64,000 nucleotides of DNA from Nageia nagi (lineage: Eukaryota; Pinophyta): assembly GCA_050084985.1 (NCBI GenBank), contig JBITNC010000002.1:6634001-6698000 (forward strand), given 5' to 3'. The notes beneath the pieces were generated by a model. It had not been told where the DNA came from. It ran no database searches and saw only the letters and a list, made by a program, of their open reading frames with translations. This document shows positions 52,905-64,000 of this stretch, piece by piece; the first letter of the stretch is position 1, and each line of letters begins with the position of its first letter. Made by a program: the position numbers and the translations under genes.

Positions 52905-54289
52905 CATGTAGTATTGACTATGATAAGGGTAGGTTATACCTTTGATAATTGTAGAGTGATAGTAGATATTACCCTTTTAATAAAAATAGTAAAGAAATCA
53001 AAATATGATACTAGGATATTCCATATTTTAATATTGGAAAGAACTTTGATACTTTAAAGATATGTACTACATTACACAATTTTTTATCTAGGGGAGTAAT
53101 ATTGAGTTTTTCTTGAATGGTATTTGATCAATCAAATGTTACACCTAAGAATGCTTTGACTATAATATTCTAGCTATATGACCACTCAGGTATCACATAT
53201 CCAATTGATTCTACCCAAGGTTATACATTGTAACATTCTCCTTAATAAGGGATAATAGAAGTTATAATTTGCATTTGGATACATAATCCAAGCCATGATA
53301 GAGTAAGGAACTCAAATTTTTTACACCAAATACTTTTTGTATTAAACTATAGCCCATGTGTTGAAAGGTCTCAAAACCTTTTATATTTAAACATGTCACA
53401 TGTACACATATTATATGTTGGGAAACAAGTGGTATATATATCTCAATTTGTATAGGATAGGATTTGAACCTTGGATTACCTTTATAATAGGTGGAGTTTT
53501 CTATACTCAAGGTTTACTAACTCCCCTATCAAGTAGAAATGGGACTAAGTGCTTTTTTTATACATATAAAATGACTTACCTATGGCTTAGAATATATATT
53601 TTATTTATATGATAATATAAAACAATAATATGCTAGATTTGAGTTCATCATAGTGGAATATAGGGAAGTTTAGGATAAATTCTAATCATAGATCATTAGA
53701 GGGTAACCCAAGAGAGACCATAAGTGATGGTCAAAGAATAAGGATATATAGGGAATATTTTAGCTCAAATGGATCTAAGGAAAATGGAAAGGCTCAAAGA
53801 TATATCATCAAGATTAGGTACTATGAAAATTTAAACTAGTACCAATACTACACCAAGAATGGATTTTAACGATGATAAATTTATGACAAATTTAACCTAA
53901 AGAGGGTGGTTTAAACCTATTGTCACTAAAAAAAATTACCCTAAAATGGATGGTGGTTAAAAAACATTGTAATAGATATTAAAAATACCCTTAAAAATTG
54001 GATTTCACATTCCCACAGAGAGCACAAGTAGGAAATAAGATCTTGTATATGAGAATGAAGGTGGGAGGAAAAAAATTGTGTTTGTAAATTTCTTACATTT
54101 TTATATTTGATTTGAATTAGATGAGAGAGATCAAGATGCATGGAGTGTAAATGGAATCCATATTCTCAAAGATATAAATGGTGTACTCCATTTTCTCTAA
54201 TTTATTTATTAACCATAATCTAACTAGATCTAGTTAGTTTTGATATTCCTCTATCTTTTATCATTTTTTTGTATATTTTTGAATTGATT
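52905..54289. other. AT-rich DNA, no gene seen
   Basis: No supported frame. At about 53,848-53,960 a phrase beginning CTACACCAAGAATGG followed by TTTTAACGATGATAAA recalls the end of a CACTA-type DNA transposon, but no matching opposite end was found. Confidence 0.4.
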
Positions 54290-54480
54290 CCACATATAAG
54301 ACAAATTCATGTAGATGCCTAGCATGACCAAGAAGTTAAACTGCACATATATAATATCTCATTATTTGGATTATATCTTAACAAAGCTCCAAACTCAAAA
54401 GCACTTCTCAAGATTTGAAGTTTTTGAAATCTAACAATAAAGAGATTATATTTAGATCCTTGGAAGGTTATGCGTAAGGA
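54290..54480. repeat. Partial unit of the 520-540-bp tandem family
   Basis: Shares 'ATTATTTGGATTATATCTTA' and 'AAAGAGATTATATTTAGATC' with the array at 55,590-58,480. Confidence 0.6.
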
Positions 54481-54689
54481 ATTTTTATGAACCAAAATAA
54501 ATAAAATAGTGGAGAAATAATTTTAAAATATTGGCAATTTTATCCCAAAATATTGTAGAAGTAATGTCGATATTTCAATTTTTTAAGATCCATGTTATAA
54601 AAAATTGGCTAGTTGATATCATTTTCTAAAAAAAGGTAAAAATTATAGTTGACTTTGAAATATTATTCTATATCAAATGCTTATCTTGG

Positions 54690-55270
54690 TAATGATCATC
54701 AAATTCTCATCATCAGTAATAAGATGCTCATCTTTTACAAAAATTCACTTATCTTTAGTAACAAGTTGCTTCTCTTCAAAAATAACTCATTAGTATTTAG
54801 TAACAAGTTGCTCATATTCAGTAACAACTTGCTCATCTTTAGTAACAAGTCACTAATCTTCAGTAATAAGTCACTCATATTTAATAATAAGTTTTTCATC
54901 TTTAGTAATAAATCTCTCATCTTCTATAACAAGTTGCTTTTCTTCAGTAACAAGACACTTATATTTAGTAACAAGTCACTCATCTACAGTAAAAAGTTTC
55001 TTATCTATAGTAACAAGTCACTCATCTTCAATAATAAGACTCTAGTATTTAGTAATAAGTCCCCCATATTCAATAACAAGTTGCTCATCTTTAGTAACAA
55101 GTTGCTCATTTGCAGTAACAAGTTGCTCATCTGCAGTAACAAGATGCTCGTATTCGATAACAAGATGCTCATCAAGTTAGTCTTTAGTAATAAGTCGCTC
55201 ATCTTCAATAACAAGATACCCATCTTTAGTAATAATTCACTTTCCTTATATAACAAGTCACTCATCTTAT
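54690..55270. repeat. 21-bp minisatellite
   Basis: About 27 diverged units of the type AGTAACAAGTTGCTCATCTT plus one base. Because 21 is a multiple of three, the frame 54,649-55,404 stays open for 251 codons with a heptad like SNKSLIF, and two minus-strand frames are also open with Leu-rich heptads. This is a repeat artefact rather than a gene. Confidence 0.9.
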
Positions 55271-55589
55271 CCTCTTATAGTACTATATTCTTTTCTTTTA
55301 GATTTGCATTCTTTTTCATGGAGAACTTGGTTCCAATAAGCGATTCACTTAAGAAAATAAAAAATATTTATAAAAATATAAGCGATAAGATACAAATTTG
55401 GTGAGGTTTTAGCTAATCTATATAAAAAATACTTTGAAGTTATAAAATTTTGGCTAATCGACCAAGAAAAAAAATAAACCTAAAAAAATTAGGCTACTTG
55501 GGCCCATTTTGGTGAGCATAAAAATAGCAAATTAAAAAAATAAAAATCCTAAAAATAGCTATTTAGTGATAAATAGTCACTATGCATTT

Positions 55590-58480
55590 CCTTGGATCCC
55601 TACCTACCTACAATACAACTACAAGATCATGGTAATCAAATAATTTTCTAAAATAAATCATTTACTAGAAAATTGTTCATGACATTTTCACAACAAACAT
55701 CCTTTAGTTAATCACCAATAATCACTACATGAGCATAGTCCATCCTTAAACTAGTGAAAATAGTTAGCATCCATTACACCAAAATATCTAAATCATAGAG
55801 CAATATTAAATATAAAATCTAACATGGTCCTTATAAATTGATTTAAGCAATCATATATATGTAGCATCAGGGAAGATGATGAGAATGGTAGCAAAAGAGA
55901 ACATTACCAAAAAATAATGAAAAAAATAAGATTAAGGTTACAAGGTCCACGTACTTTTGATTGAAGTGATCCATATCAATAGCTTGATTAATATAACATT
56001 ATTAATTATTTGGATTATTTCATAGCAAAACTCCAACCTCAAAAGCACCCCTCAAGAATTAAATGTTTTACAATCTAACAATAGGTTGGGATAAATTTCC
56101 AAAGAGATTATATTCAGATCCTTATCTACCTGCAATATAACTATAGGATCATGGTAGTCAAATATTTTGCTAAAATAAATATTTTGTTAGAAAAACCTTT
56201 ATTTCATTTCCATAGCAAACATCCTTTAGTCAATCATCAATAATCACTATATGAACATTGCCCATCCTTGAACTGGTGAAAATTGTTGGCATCTTTATGC
56301 CAAAATAACTTAATCATAGAGAAATCTTAAATACAAAATCTAGTGTTGTCCTTCGATATCTGTAATTCAATCAATCATATACACATAATAGTAGATGAGA
56401 TACCAAGGATGGTAGAAAAAGAGAATATGATCATCCATTATTGACAAAAAGTATACAATTGAAATATAAACATATATTTTAATTAAAATGTATAAGAATA
56501 GCTTGAGTAATTTACTATTAAAAATTATTTTGATTATGTCTTATTAAAATCCTAAACTCAAATGAAGCCTATAAGAATTGAATATTTTTAGTACCTAACA
56601 ATAAGTTGGGATGAATTCCTAAAGGGATTCTAAAATTCTATAAAACAACTATTAGATCCATGTCTATCTCCAATACAACTACAAGACCATGGTAGTCAAA
56701 GATATTGCTAAAGTAAATCATTTACTAGAAAAAGCTTTATTTAATTTCATCAACAAACATCCTTTAGTCAATCACAAGTAATCACCACATGAACAATGTC
56801 CATCCTTGAAGTCGTACAAAAGGTTGCCATCCCTTATAACAATTCCTCAAACAAATCATCCACTCAAGACCAATCTAATAGTTAAAGTTTACTTAACTAA
56901 CATCTGGAATATTTTAAAATGAGCATAGTTAGGATTGATCAACACTTATTTATCACTAAATATATGAACTTTAATCCTAAAATACAAAACTACCAAAATG
57001 TTTGAATCATAGTGATTTGAAATCATTGTATGCTTATAGCATTCTTAGATCTTCATATACAAATTTATTATTACTAAAATTATATCAAATTAACTTAAAT
57101 GAATACATAATTATCTATCTACTTAATCAATTCAATGAAATGAATAGTAAGAATCATTGCAATCATACACACACATAAAATTTAACACAATTATTTATAG
57201 AGGTTTCTCTTAATGTGAGAGTACATCACCTTTTATCATGGAGTTTGGAACTATTAATCTCAAATTAAGTATTACAATATCAAGAGAGATAAATAATTGT
57301 TGCACACCATAACCTATACACTTGTATGATCAAGAAACACCCCTAGATCCTTCTCCATCTTTAAGAATATGTATGGACAAGTATGCAACACTCTCCTAGC
57401 ACCTCTAATGCTTGGGTTTTCATGTCACACCTTCTATAACCTTGCCTATAGGTTCAACAATAACAAAATAAAGCTTCAACAAGGAGATATATGATGAATT
57501 TATAGTCCCCTAATGGTTACACAACTTTCTAATTCCCAAGAAATGAAAATAATAACTATAAATTATTTTAACTTCCTAACACATGTTCTAGAATGGTAGC
57601 GTTGATGCTTATGACAAAGTGGATGTTGATTTAGGAGATAATGCTTACACACTAGTGTATTTGGTGAGTGAAGTCTCAAGTTCCTATCATCCTCCTCAAG
57701 TAGATCATTCTAGATATTTTCTAGCTTTTTATCACACCATGGCACCTTTAGAACATTCATTAGATGAAGAAGTAATCATAAGTTATCATCCCCCATAGTC
57801 CTAATACTTCATTCACTAGAAAACTCCATGTTGTAGTACTAGTGCTCACCTTCAACATTTACACTAGTTTCTTGAAGTAAATACACTAGATTATAAGTTT
57901 CATCCTCATAACCATCTAACCATGAAGACTCTTGGATAAGTCTCCAGCGTAGATAATCAATCTCTAGATCATATAGATCAATCTTCAATATATAATCTAG
58001 CATGATCCTTCCAGCTCCATGATTCAAATAATTATATACATGTAATTTTAGAGGCTATGTAAAGGATGGTAGCAAAAGAGAATATGATTACCCAAAATTG
58101 AGAAAAAAGGCCTAAGCTTGCAAGATCGATATTTTTAATGAAAATCTATAGCAATAACTTAATTAATTTAACATTAATAATTATTTGGTTTATATCTTTA
58201 AAAGCTCTATGCTCAAAAAAACCCTTCATTTTTTCAAGGTTTTGTAATTTAATAATAGATCGAGATGAATTCCTAAAGAGATTATATTTAAATCCTTGCC
58301 TACCTATAATAACACTATAGGATCATGATAGTAAAATAATTTTCCAACATAAATCTATTTCTAGCTTCCACAAAAAAAATCCTTTAGTCAATCACCAGTA
58401 ATTATTACATGAACATTGTCCATCCTTGAACACATAACAATGGTTATCATCCCTTGCAATAATTTCTCAGGTAATAATTT
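55590..58480. repeat. 520-540-bp tandem units (four, third and fourth separated)
   Basis: The anchor CAATACAACTACAAGA and its variants occur at 55,611, 56,132, 56,671 and about 58,306. A second anchor, CATCCTTTAGT.AATCACCA and its variants, follows each by about 80-100 bases. Units one and two are complete and adjacent (periods 521 and 539). The third breaks off at about 56,885 and the fourth is represented by about 58,000-58,480, with unrelated DNA between. No coding content. Confidence 0.75.
56990..57520 (-). repeat. LTR-like relic related to 40,720-41,160
   Basis: Inserted between units of the tandem array. Shares 'GCTTATAGCATTCTTAGATC' and the following leader-type sequence with the LTR-like part of X. 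No ends or TSD were determined. Confidence 0.4.
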
Positions 58481-60121
58481 TGGAGAGAAACATTTTTGCA
58501 AAGTGGAGTTACCACATACTTAAAGGTTCTTTATAACTTGAATGGTTATGCTAGAGGATGTGTTTAACAACCTAAAAGCAATTTCTAGTTTCTCACTATG
58601 GTGGTAATATTAGTTCCTTATCTTCCTCCTTGACATCTTGCAAAACTAAATGCAATGTGTTCACAACAAAAAGCATAATATAATATCCAACTTATACAAT
58701 GATAAACAAGACAAATGTTAAACTCATTTATTATATTCATAGATTTAATATGAGTTATACCATGTGCTTACAAGATGAATCTCTTTTAGAAGGGATTACA
58801 AATGGATGTTATATCTCTAATAAAATAACAAAGAGGATAGTTATTTGAATTAATTTTTTGAAACTCAGTGAATAGTGGGTTTAACGATACCTCTACTGAC
58901 CTACAAGTGAAGCTATACTTGTAATAAATACCATCCAATTTGGAGTTAAATGGCCTAAGGGAAACCCTCAAAAGGGTATGTCCAACCTATCATGTGAGAA
59001 GTATTCTAATTTCATTAATTAAAATGAAATCATTACATGCATATATAGGTTTTGGACAAACATAAATATAGAATCAACTAAATATAAACTCAATTTGGAT
59101 AAACTCAACTTATTACAATCTAATCTTGGAAAAGCATAAATCTAGAAGTCCTAAAATTAACCTAACATGCTAGATAACAATTATGCAAAACAAACACCCA
59201 AAATAGCAACACCTAAAACTAAATAAGTAGCTAAAAACATCATCCTAAACATGCTAAAAATAAGTAAACATGCTCTATTTTGAAGTGTGGTACATCTTGA
59301 ATGAAATACCATACATTTAAACTAAAATGTGGTATGTTTGTACTAAAACATGATGCACTACATTGAAATGTGGTACATCTAAATTGAAACATGATGCATC
59401 TAGATTGAAACATGATGCACTAGATAGTTTATCGAAAAACATATAATATGATCCTCAAAAATTAAAAAAGGTAGGCATGTATATACTCATTGGAAAGGTA
59501 TCATCAAGCATTATCCAATTCAAAAAGAATAAATTTAATTTTACATCTCTATAAAAATTTATGTCTTCTCAAATGTTACTAATCTATTTTGCAAGACTAG
59601 TTGATCTTCAACTGGTTTCATCTTTAACTCGAATGATCTTTGATTGAAAAAAAGTTCCAACACTATCCCTCTTGTTGTTGTGGGAAAAATTATATAAGTA
59701 TAGAAGCATCACAAACTTAGAAGAAACTTCATATTTTCTATTTCTTCTAATCTTTCATCAAAAAATTAAAGAACACAAAAATTTTATTTTGGCACTCCAT
59801 CCACCTTTATTATGGAATCTCCTCCATCTTTGATATTTCTCCTTCTTGAAGATAACTAAGTATCTCCTTTTGATGAGTGACTCCCCTTTCATCAAATGTC
59901 TTATCAAATTTGGTTTTCAATAACAGCTCTTTCTCTCTATGGTATTTGAACCATTGCTCTACATTTTTATCATGACTTTTAAAACATATTTCAGATGATA
60001 CTATTTCTCTCTAAGAGGATAATTTACAATCATTAACCATCTCTTGGTCACTATCATTTGAGTTCAAGTGACCCAAGATCTCCTCCTTTATCCTCTACCA
60101 AGGAAGACTCTTTAGCAGTGT
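58481..60121. other. AT-rich DNA, no gene seen
   Basis: No supported reading frame. 59,300-59,420 has short repeats of the type 'AAACATGATGCA'. The minus strand at about 60,000-59,850 has a Lys/Glu-rich broken frame without a recognised domain. Confidence 0.45.
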
Positions 60122-60838
60122 TGTTGATTCATAATTTAAAATATTAAATTTGAACTTTAATCCTTCTTGTGAATCAATTCACACTTAATTAAGTAAATGC
60201 TTGCAAATAGAAATATAGATAATTAGAACTAGAACCATGTAAAAAACTAGAGTGATGGAATTGAAAGATTCCATAACCCAAGAACACTTGTAGGATCTTT
60301 ATCAAATATAGCAATCAATCATTCTAAACTAAGAACTCAAGAAGCATTCTCACATAGTAACACAAGATGTATAGTGGTTCCTACATCACATGGAGTACTC
60401 CACTTTAGGTCTCCTTTTCACTATACTCTCAAACAATGTACACTCATATGGATCTCAACAATGACTCTCCTTAGCATGAAGCATAGCTTGCATGCTTAAG
60501 AACTTACTAACTAAGATCTAGACTAACACTTCCCATCTTCATCTTCTTATAAATCTTTACAAAATGAGCTCCTTTTATAGGATTCAAAACTAACCTTAGG
60601 TAGTTAACTAACCTAAACACAATAGGTTAGTTAACCCTAAGTTACAATATATAATTACATTTAATTGTTAATGAAGACACTATTACACCTAACAATATTA
60701 TTTTAAGTTGGATGGAGAATGCTATTCCATCCACCATGCATGAACCTCATTATCACCTAATAACCAAATTTAGGTGATTATTAATATGCTAAGCATATTA
60801 ATTACATAATACCCTAAATAAAATTATAATTATAACAC
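60122..60838 (-). mobile_element. Copia-type 3' LTR (minus orientation)
   Basis: Read on the minus strand it begins TGTTATAATTATAA directly after a copia-type polypurine tract and ends ATGAATCAACA (TG...CA, 717 bp). It carries a leader-like part (about 60,360-60,430). The partner LTR and coding region are not recognised in the window. Confidence 0.6.
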
Positions 60839-60850
60839 TCCCCCTTAATG
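60839..60850 (-). promoter_or_regulatory. Candidate copia polypurine tract
   Basis: Minus-strand ATTAAGGGGGAG, immediately upstream of the TGTTATAATT LTR start. This form is typical of plant copia elements. Confidence 0.65.
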
Positions 60851-60854
60851 TTAT

Positions 60855-61290
60855 TTTGGAGATGCCAAGCCAATACTTATAGTCACCAAAAGATACTTGG
60901 ATTTTATGTTACACTATAAGTCATCATAGAGGATGCTAAGCCAATACTTATAGTCAATGAAAAATACTTGGATTTTATGTTGCATTATAAGTCATCATAG
61001 AGTATGCCAAGCCAATACTTATATTCAATGAAAGATACTTGGATTTTATGTTGCATTATAATTCATAATGGAGGATGTGAAGCCAATACTTATAGTCAAC
61101 AAAAGATACTTGGATTTAGTAAGGTAACATAATCCATCAAAATGAATCCAACTTCCCAACATGGAAGAAAAACAAATGTAGATGAATAGAGCTATAGTTG
61201 TTTCATCAAGAGCTTGCTTTTGGAAATAAGGGGCTTGGATTTGGGTTGCACTATAAGTCATCACAGATATGCCAAGCCAATACTTATAGT
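60855..61290. repeat. About 71-bp tandem repeats next to the copia polypurine tract
   Basis: AGCCAATACTTATA recurs at 60,868, 60,939, 61,011, 61,080 and 61,274, with 'AGATACTTGGATTT' and 'ATAAGTCATCATAGA' between. Spacing is about 69-72 bp for the first four. Open frames here are repeat artefacts. Confidence 0.85.
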
Positions 61291-61299
61291 AAACTAGTC

Positions 61300-64000
61300 A
61301 ACAAGAATGCAAAAAATATAGGCTTGGGTTTTAAAAAATCTGCATATGTATTACAATATCAAATAAATAATTCAATAATAATTCAACCAATACTCCTCCT
61401 AGAGGGATATTTCACCAACCCAACTTTATAAAGGGGCTTGGTGAATAAAGGATGCATGAGTTTTGTGTAGGGAAGTCCATTCCATACTAGAGCATTTGAT
61501 TGCAATGATTGAGCTTGTGGTCCAACTTCTACAGGACCCATAGAAGGTTTATACCCCATTCAATTGCTATCTTTTGCAATTCATATGCTACATCAGACCA
61601 CCTTCTCTACATCCATAGGAGTATTTCAAACCACTCACTATTGCATGGGTAGTTCATTAGCATATGCTACAATGGTCATCCATATACTCTTTTCACATTG
61701 CTTGGCAAGGTGTACATCATATTTTATGTCACTAATTTTCTTTTTCTTATCACTTTCTACCTCTTTCACATCAATATCTTTAGAATTGGATACATTCAAT
61801 TCTAGCATATCTGAAGATGATGCTAATTCTTCTAATTCTAGTGACCATTCACTAGACTAGCATTAATCATGTCGTAAGCACCACCCACTTAAGCTTATAA
61901 GTGGTAATCTTTTATAGCATTTTAATTAAGTAAAGTATACAATCAAATTGGTTATTATTCTTGAATGGTTTATCCATTTTGATGTTCCCATTTATGATTT
62001 ATGATATAGTTAGTTTGTAATTCTATAAGTTCATTTTATTCTATTTCATCACCATCACATTCACTTATATATGAAACCCTAAGAGAGATCTGACTCACTT
62101 TTCATTCATAGTGGATATGACCATTTTTCAAATTCTTCATGCTGATCTTCCCTAAGAAGTTTTTTATCAATGTATTTAAGGTTGATTCATACAAAATGCT
62201 TGCATTACATTGCAGACTACTTTGCGATAAAACTTGGTTCGCATATAGGGTCATTGAATTCTCTTTCAATGGCCATTTACTTTATCCATCATTTAGAGGA
62301 TGTTGAGCAATTGCACTTCATAATCACACTTGTCTATCATCTGAACTAGACATGGAAGATCATCCTTTACTATTCTTGGACACCTTTTATCTTCCATTTT
62401 CTATACTATGTAGGTTCTATCATACTACATCCTCATGAGTACTACCACCTCTATACTATTGTGTTTATAGTATGGTGATGAGATATTCATTGGGAGTCCA
62501 CTTATGTTTCACAACTAACTTGAGAAGGGCATCAATGTGTGTACTACCCATTTTTTGACATCAGGTGTCATTTCTCCCTGATCACTTGTGCTACTTTATT
62601 TAATATACCTAGTTTGCCTATCACAAATCCTGAGAGTTCTAACTTCAACTCTCTTGATCATGCCAAAGACTCTACTTAGTTTAGCTATCCACTTGGGCAT
62701 GTGAGAGGAACTTTGAAAAATTAATAAATATTATTTTTACTTCTATCTTGTACCAAATTGTTTATTGGATAAATTTCCAAATTCTCAAGATAAGCAAAAA
62801 AGCCTCAAATACAATAATTTTAATTTAAGGACATCTTAAACAATGATGCACATAAAACATAATAATGCAATATAGATAATGCTTATTTGTATAAGTGTAA
62901 TATATGAAATCATAGTTAGTGCTAAATCTTGCAAGCAAGGATTAGTCAACCAAGAATTAGTGCATAAAATACTTAATTTTTAAGTATACACATTTTTAGC
63001 ACAATATAAGATTTAATGCATCCTCCCCCTTGTCCTTTGTCTTAATAAAGGATATAAGAAAAGAAAGGGATTAAAAGAGTTATATGAGTAAAAACTTGAT
63101 TCATATGTATAAAATGAGAGTACAAGCACTCAATGAAGGTGCTCATTAATGCAAGATTACTTGGTGATTGAACCCTTGTGCTTGTAGAATGAAATAAGGT
63201 CGAATGGAAAGTGTTTGAAACACCATATCACAACATATGTGGGATAAAAGTAATGTGAAGTGTTACATACCTCAAAGAGGAGTGGAGAGGGGTTTTTTTT
63301 TAAAAATAAATGCATGTGTTAAGGGGGTCCCATGAGAGTGCATTAATTGTAAGCCACTAATGTGCTTTGTATTTAAATATTTCACATTTAAATAAATAAT
63401 TTTGTGGTGTCAATAAATAAATAATTAAATAATATCCATTAATTTTGCCTCCACAAGCAAAAAAAATGTACCTCCATTAAAAGAAATATTGCTACTTTGT
63501 ATGTAAGAAATATTATTTTAATGTCACTATTAAAAATAGTGAATGCCCACTTAAAAATAGTTATCATAGGATACCAAATAACCACTTTAGTGATGTATCT
63601 CCACTTTAAGGTCTCCATTAAAATATTTTAATGTACCCCATGTCAATCCTCCACCAACTATTTGTTGACTTGGTAATTTTATATTACTCACTTTTAGCAC
63701 TACTTGTATTAAAAATGTTGCCTATAATTAAATAAGAGCCCAAGTCCCTTGTAAAAACAAATATCCCCCTTACTATAAAAATATTCCACTCCATTTCCTT
63801 AAAAAACAACTTTACAGCTACCATCCATCATAAGGACTCCTACTAAGGGAATTAAAAAATAATTGATGGCATACCAGCTACCATCCAATAGCCACTATAC
63901 TTTAGGATGGGCTACTTATCCATTATAATATATTATATGCCCTATCAATATCATTATAAAATGTAAAGTAGGTATAGTGATAGCAAAAAATTTCAAAGAA
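61300..64000. other. AT-rich DNA, no gene seen
   Basis: No recognised domain. The 98-codon plus frame at 61,564-61,860 has a hydrophobic segment and a Ser/Asp-rich end but no family match or gene context that I can support. Confidence 0.45.

Noticed and set aside
53848-53960. CACTA-type transposon end
   Set aside because: The phrase resembles one end, but the first base is not the expected one and no inverted partner or duplication was found.
54649-55404. 251-codon protein
   Set aside because: Generated by a 21-bp repeat; open frames also exist on the opposite strand.
60839-64000. Copia coding region upstream of the LTR at 60,122-60,838
   Set aside because: No integrase, RT or RNase H motif could be read on the minus strand.

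Overview
The window is nuclear DNA from a large, repeat-rich seed-plant genome. It is AT-rich and gene-poor, has one spliced plant gene, and is otherwise mostly LTR retrotransposons inserted into one another. A gymnosperm is plausible because of the repeat density and the long-LTR elements, but I cannot prove that from the sequence. No rRNA, tRNA, CRISPR or bacterial-type feature was seen.

Layout. 1-9,040: decayed DNA with a LINE endonuclease/RT relic (minus), a LINE ORF1-like relic (plus), a solo LTR with target-site duplication (TSD) TATAT, and two long AT microsatellites. 9,043-13,448 (minus): an apparently intact ten-exon GH9 endo-1,4-beta-glucanase (class C type, signal peptide, C-terminal CBM49), 631 codons. 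13,449-16,416: intergenic with a candidate Ty3-type LTR.

16,417-52,900: one nested retrotransposon cluster, resolved from LTR pairs and TSDs. The oldest element (O, Ty3 type, LTR ends TATCA...TGATA, flanked by GGAC) was split by T (20,411-28,790, TSD AGAAG) just before its 3' LTR, then by X (28,939-43,322, TSD ATGGA) and Y (44,204-52,791, TSD CATAG) inside its 3' LTR. X was in turn split by a young copia element C (29,729-37,711, TSD GAGAT, 2.6-kb LTRs).

T, C and Y have no recognisable reverse transcriptase, so all look non-autonomous. T has a Ty3-type gag plus a very long extra reading frame of about 1,190 codons broken only by TAG codons. Y has a Ty3-type gag plus a decayed antisense plant-mobile-domain (PMD) gene and coiled coil. 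C has gag, protease and a truncated integrase. The LTRs of T (Ty3-like gag) and C (copia gag) share clearly similar CCGGA/TGACGTCA-type sequence modules, which is the most unexpected observation.

52,905-64,000: no convincing gene. It holds a 21-bp minisatellite with an accidental heptad reading frame, about 520-540-bp tandem units, a minus-strand copia-type LTR with polypurine tract, and 71-bp repeats beside it.
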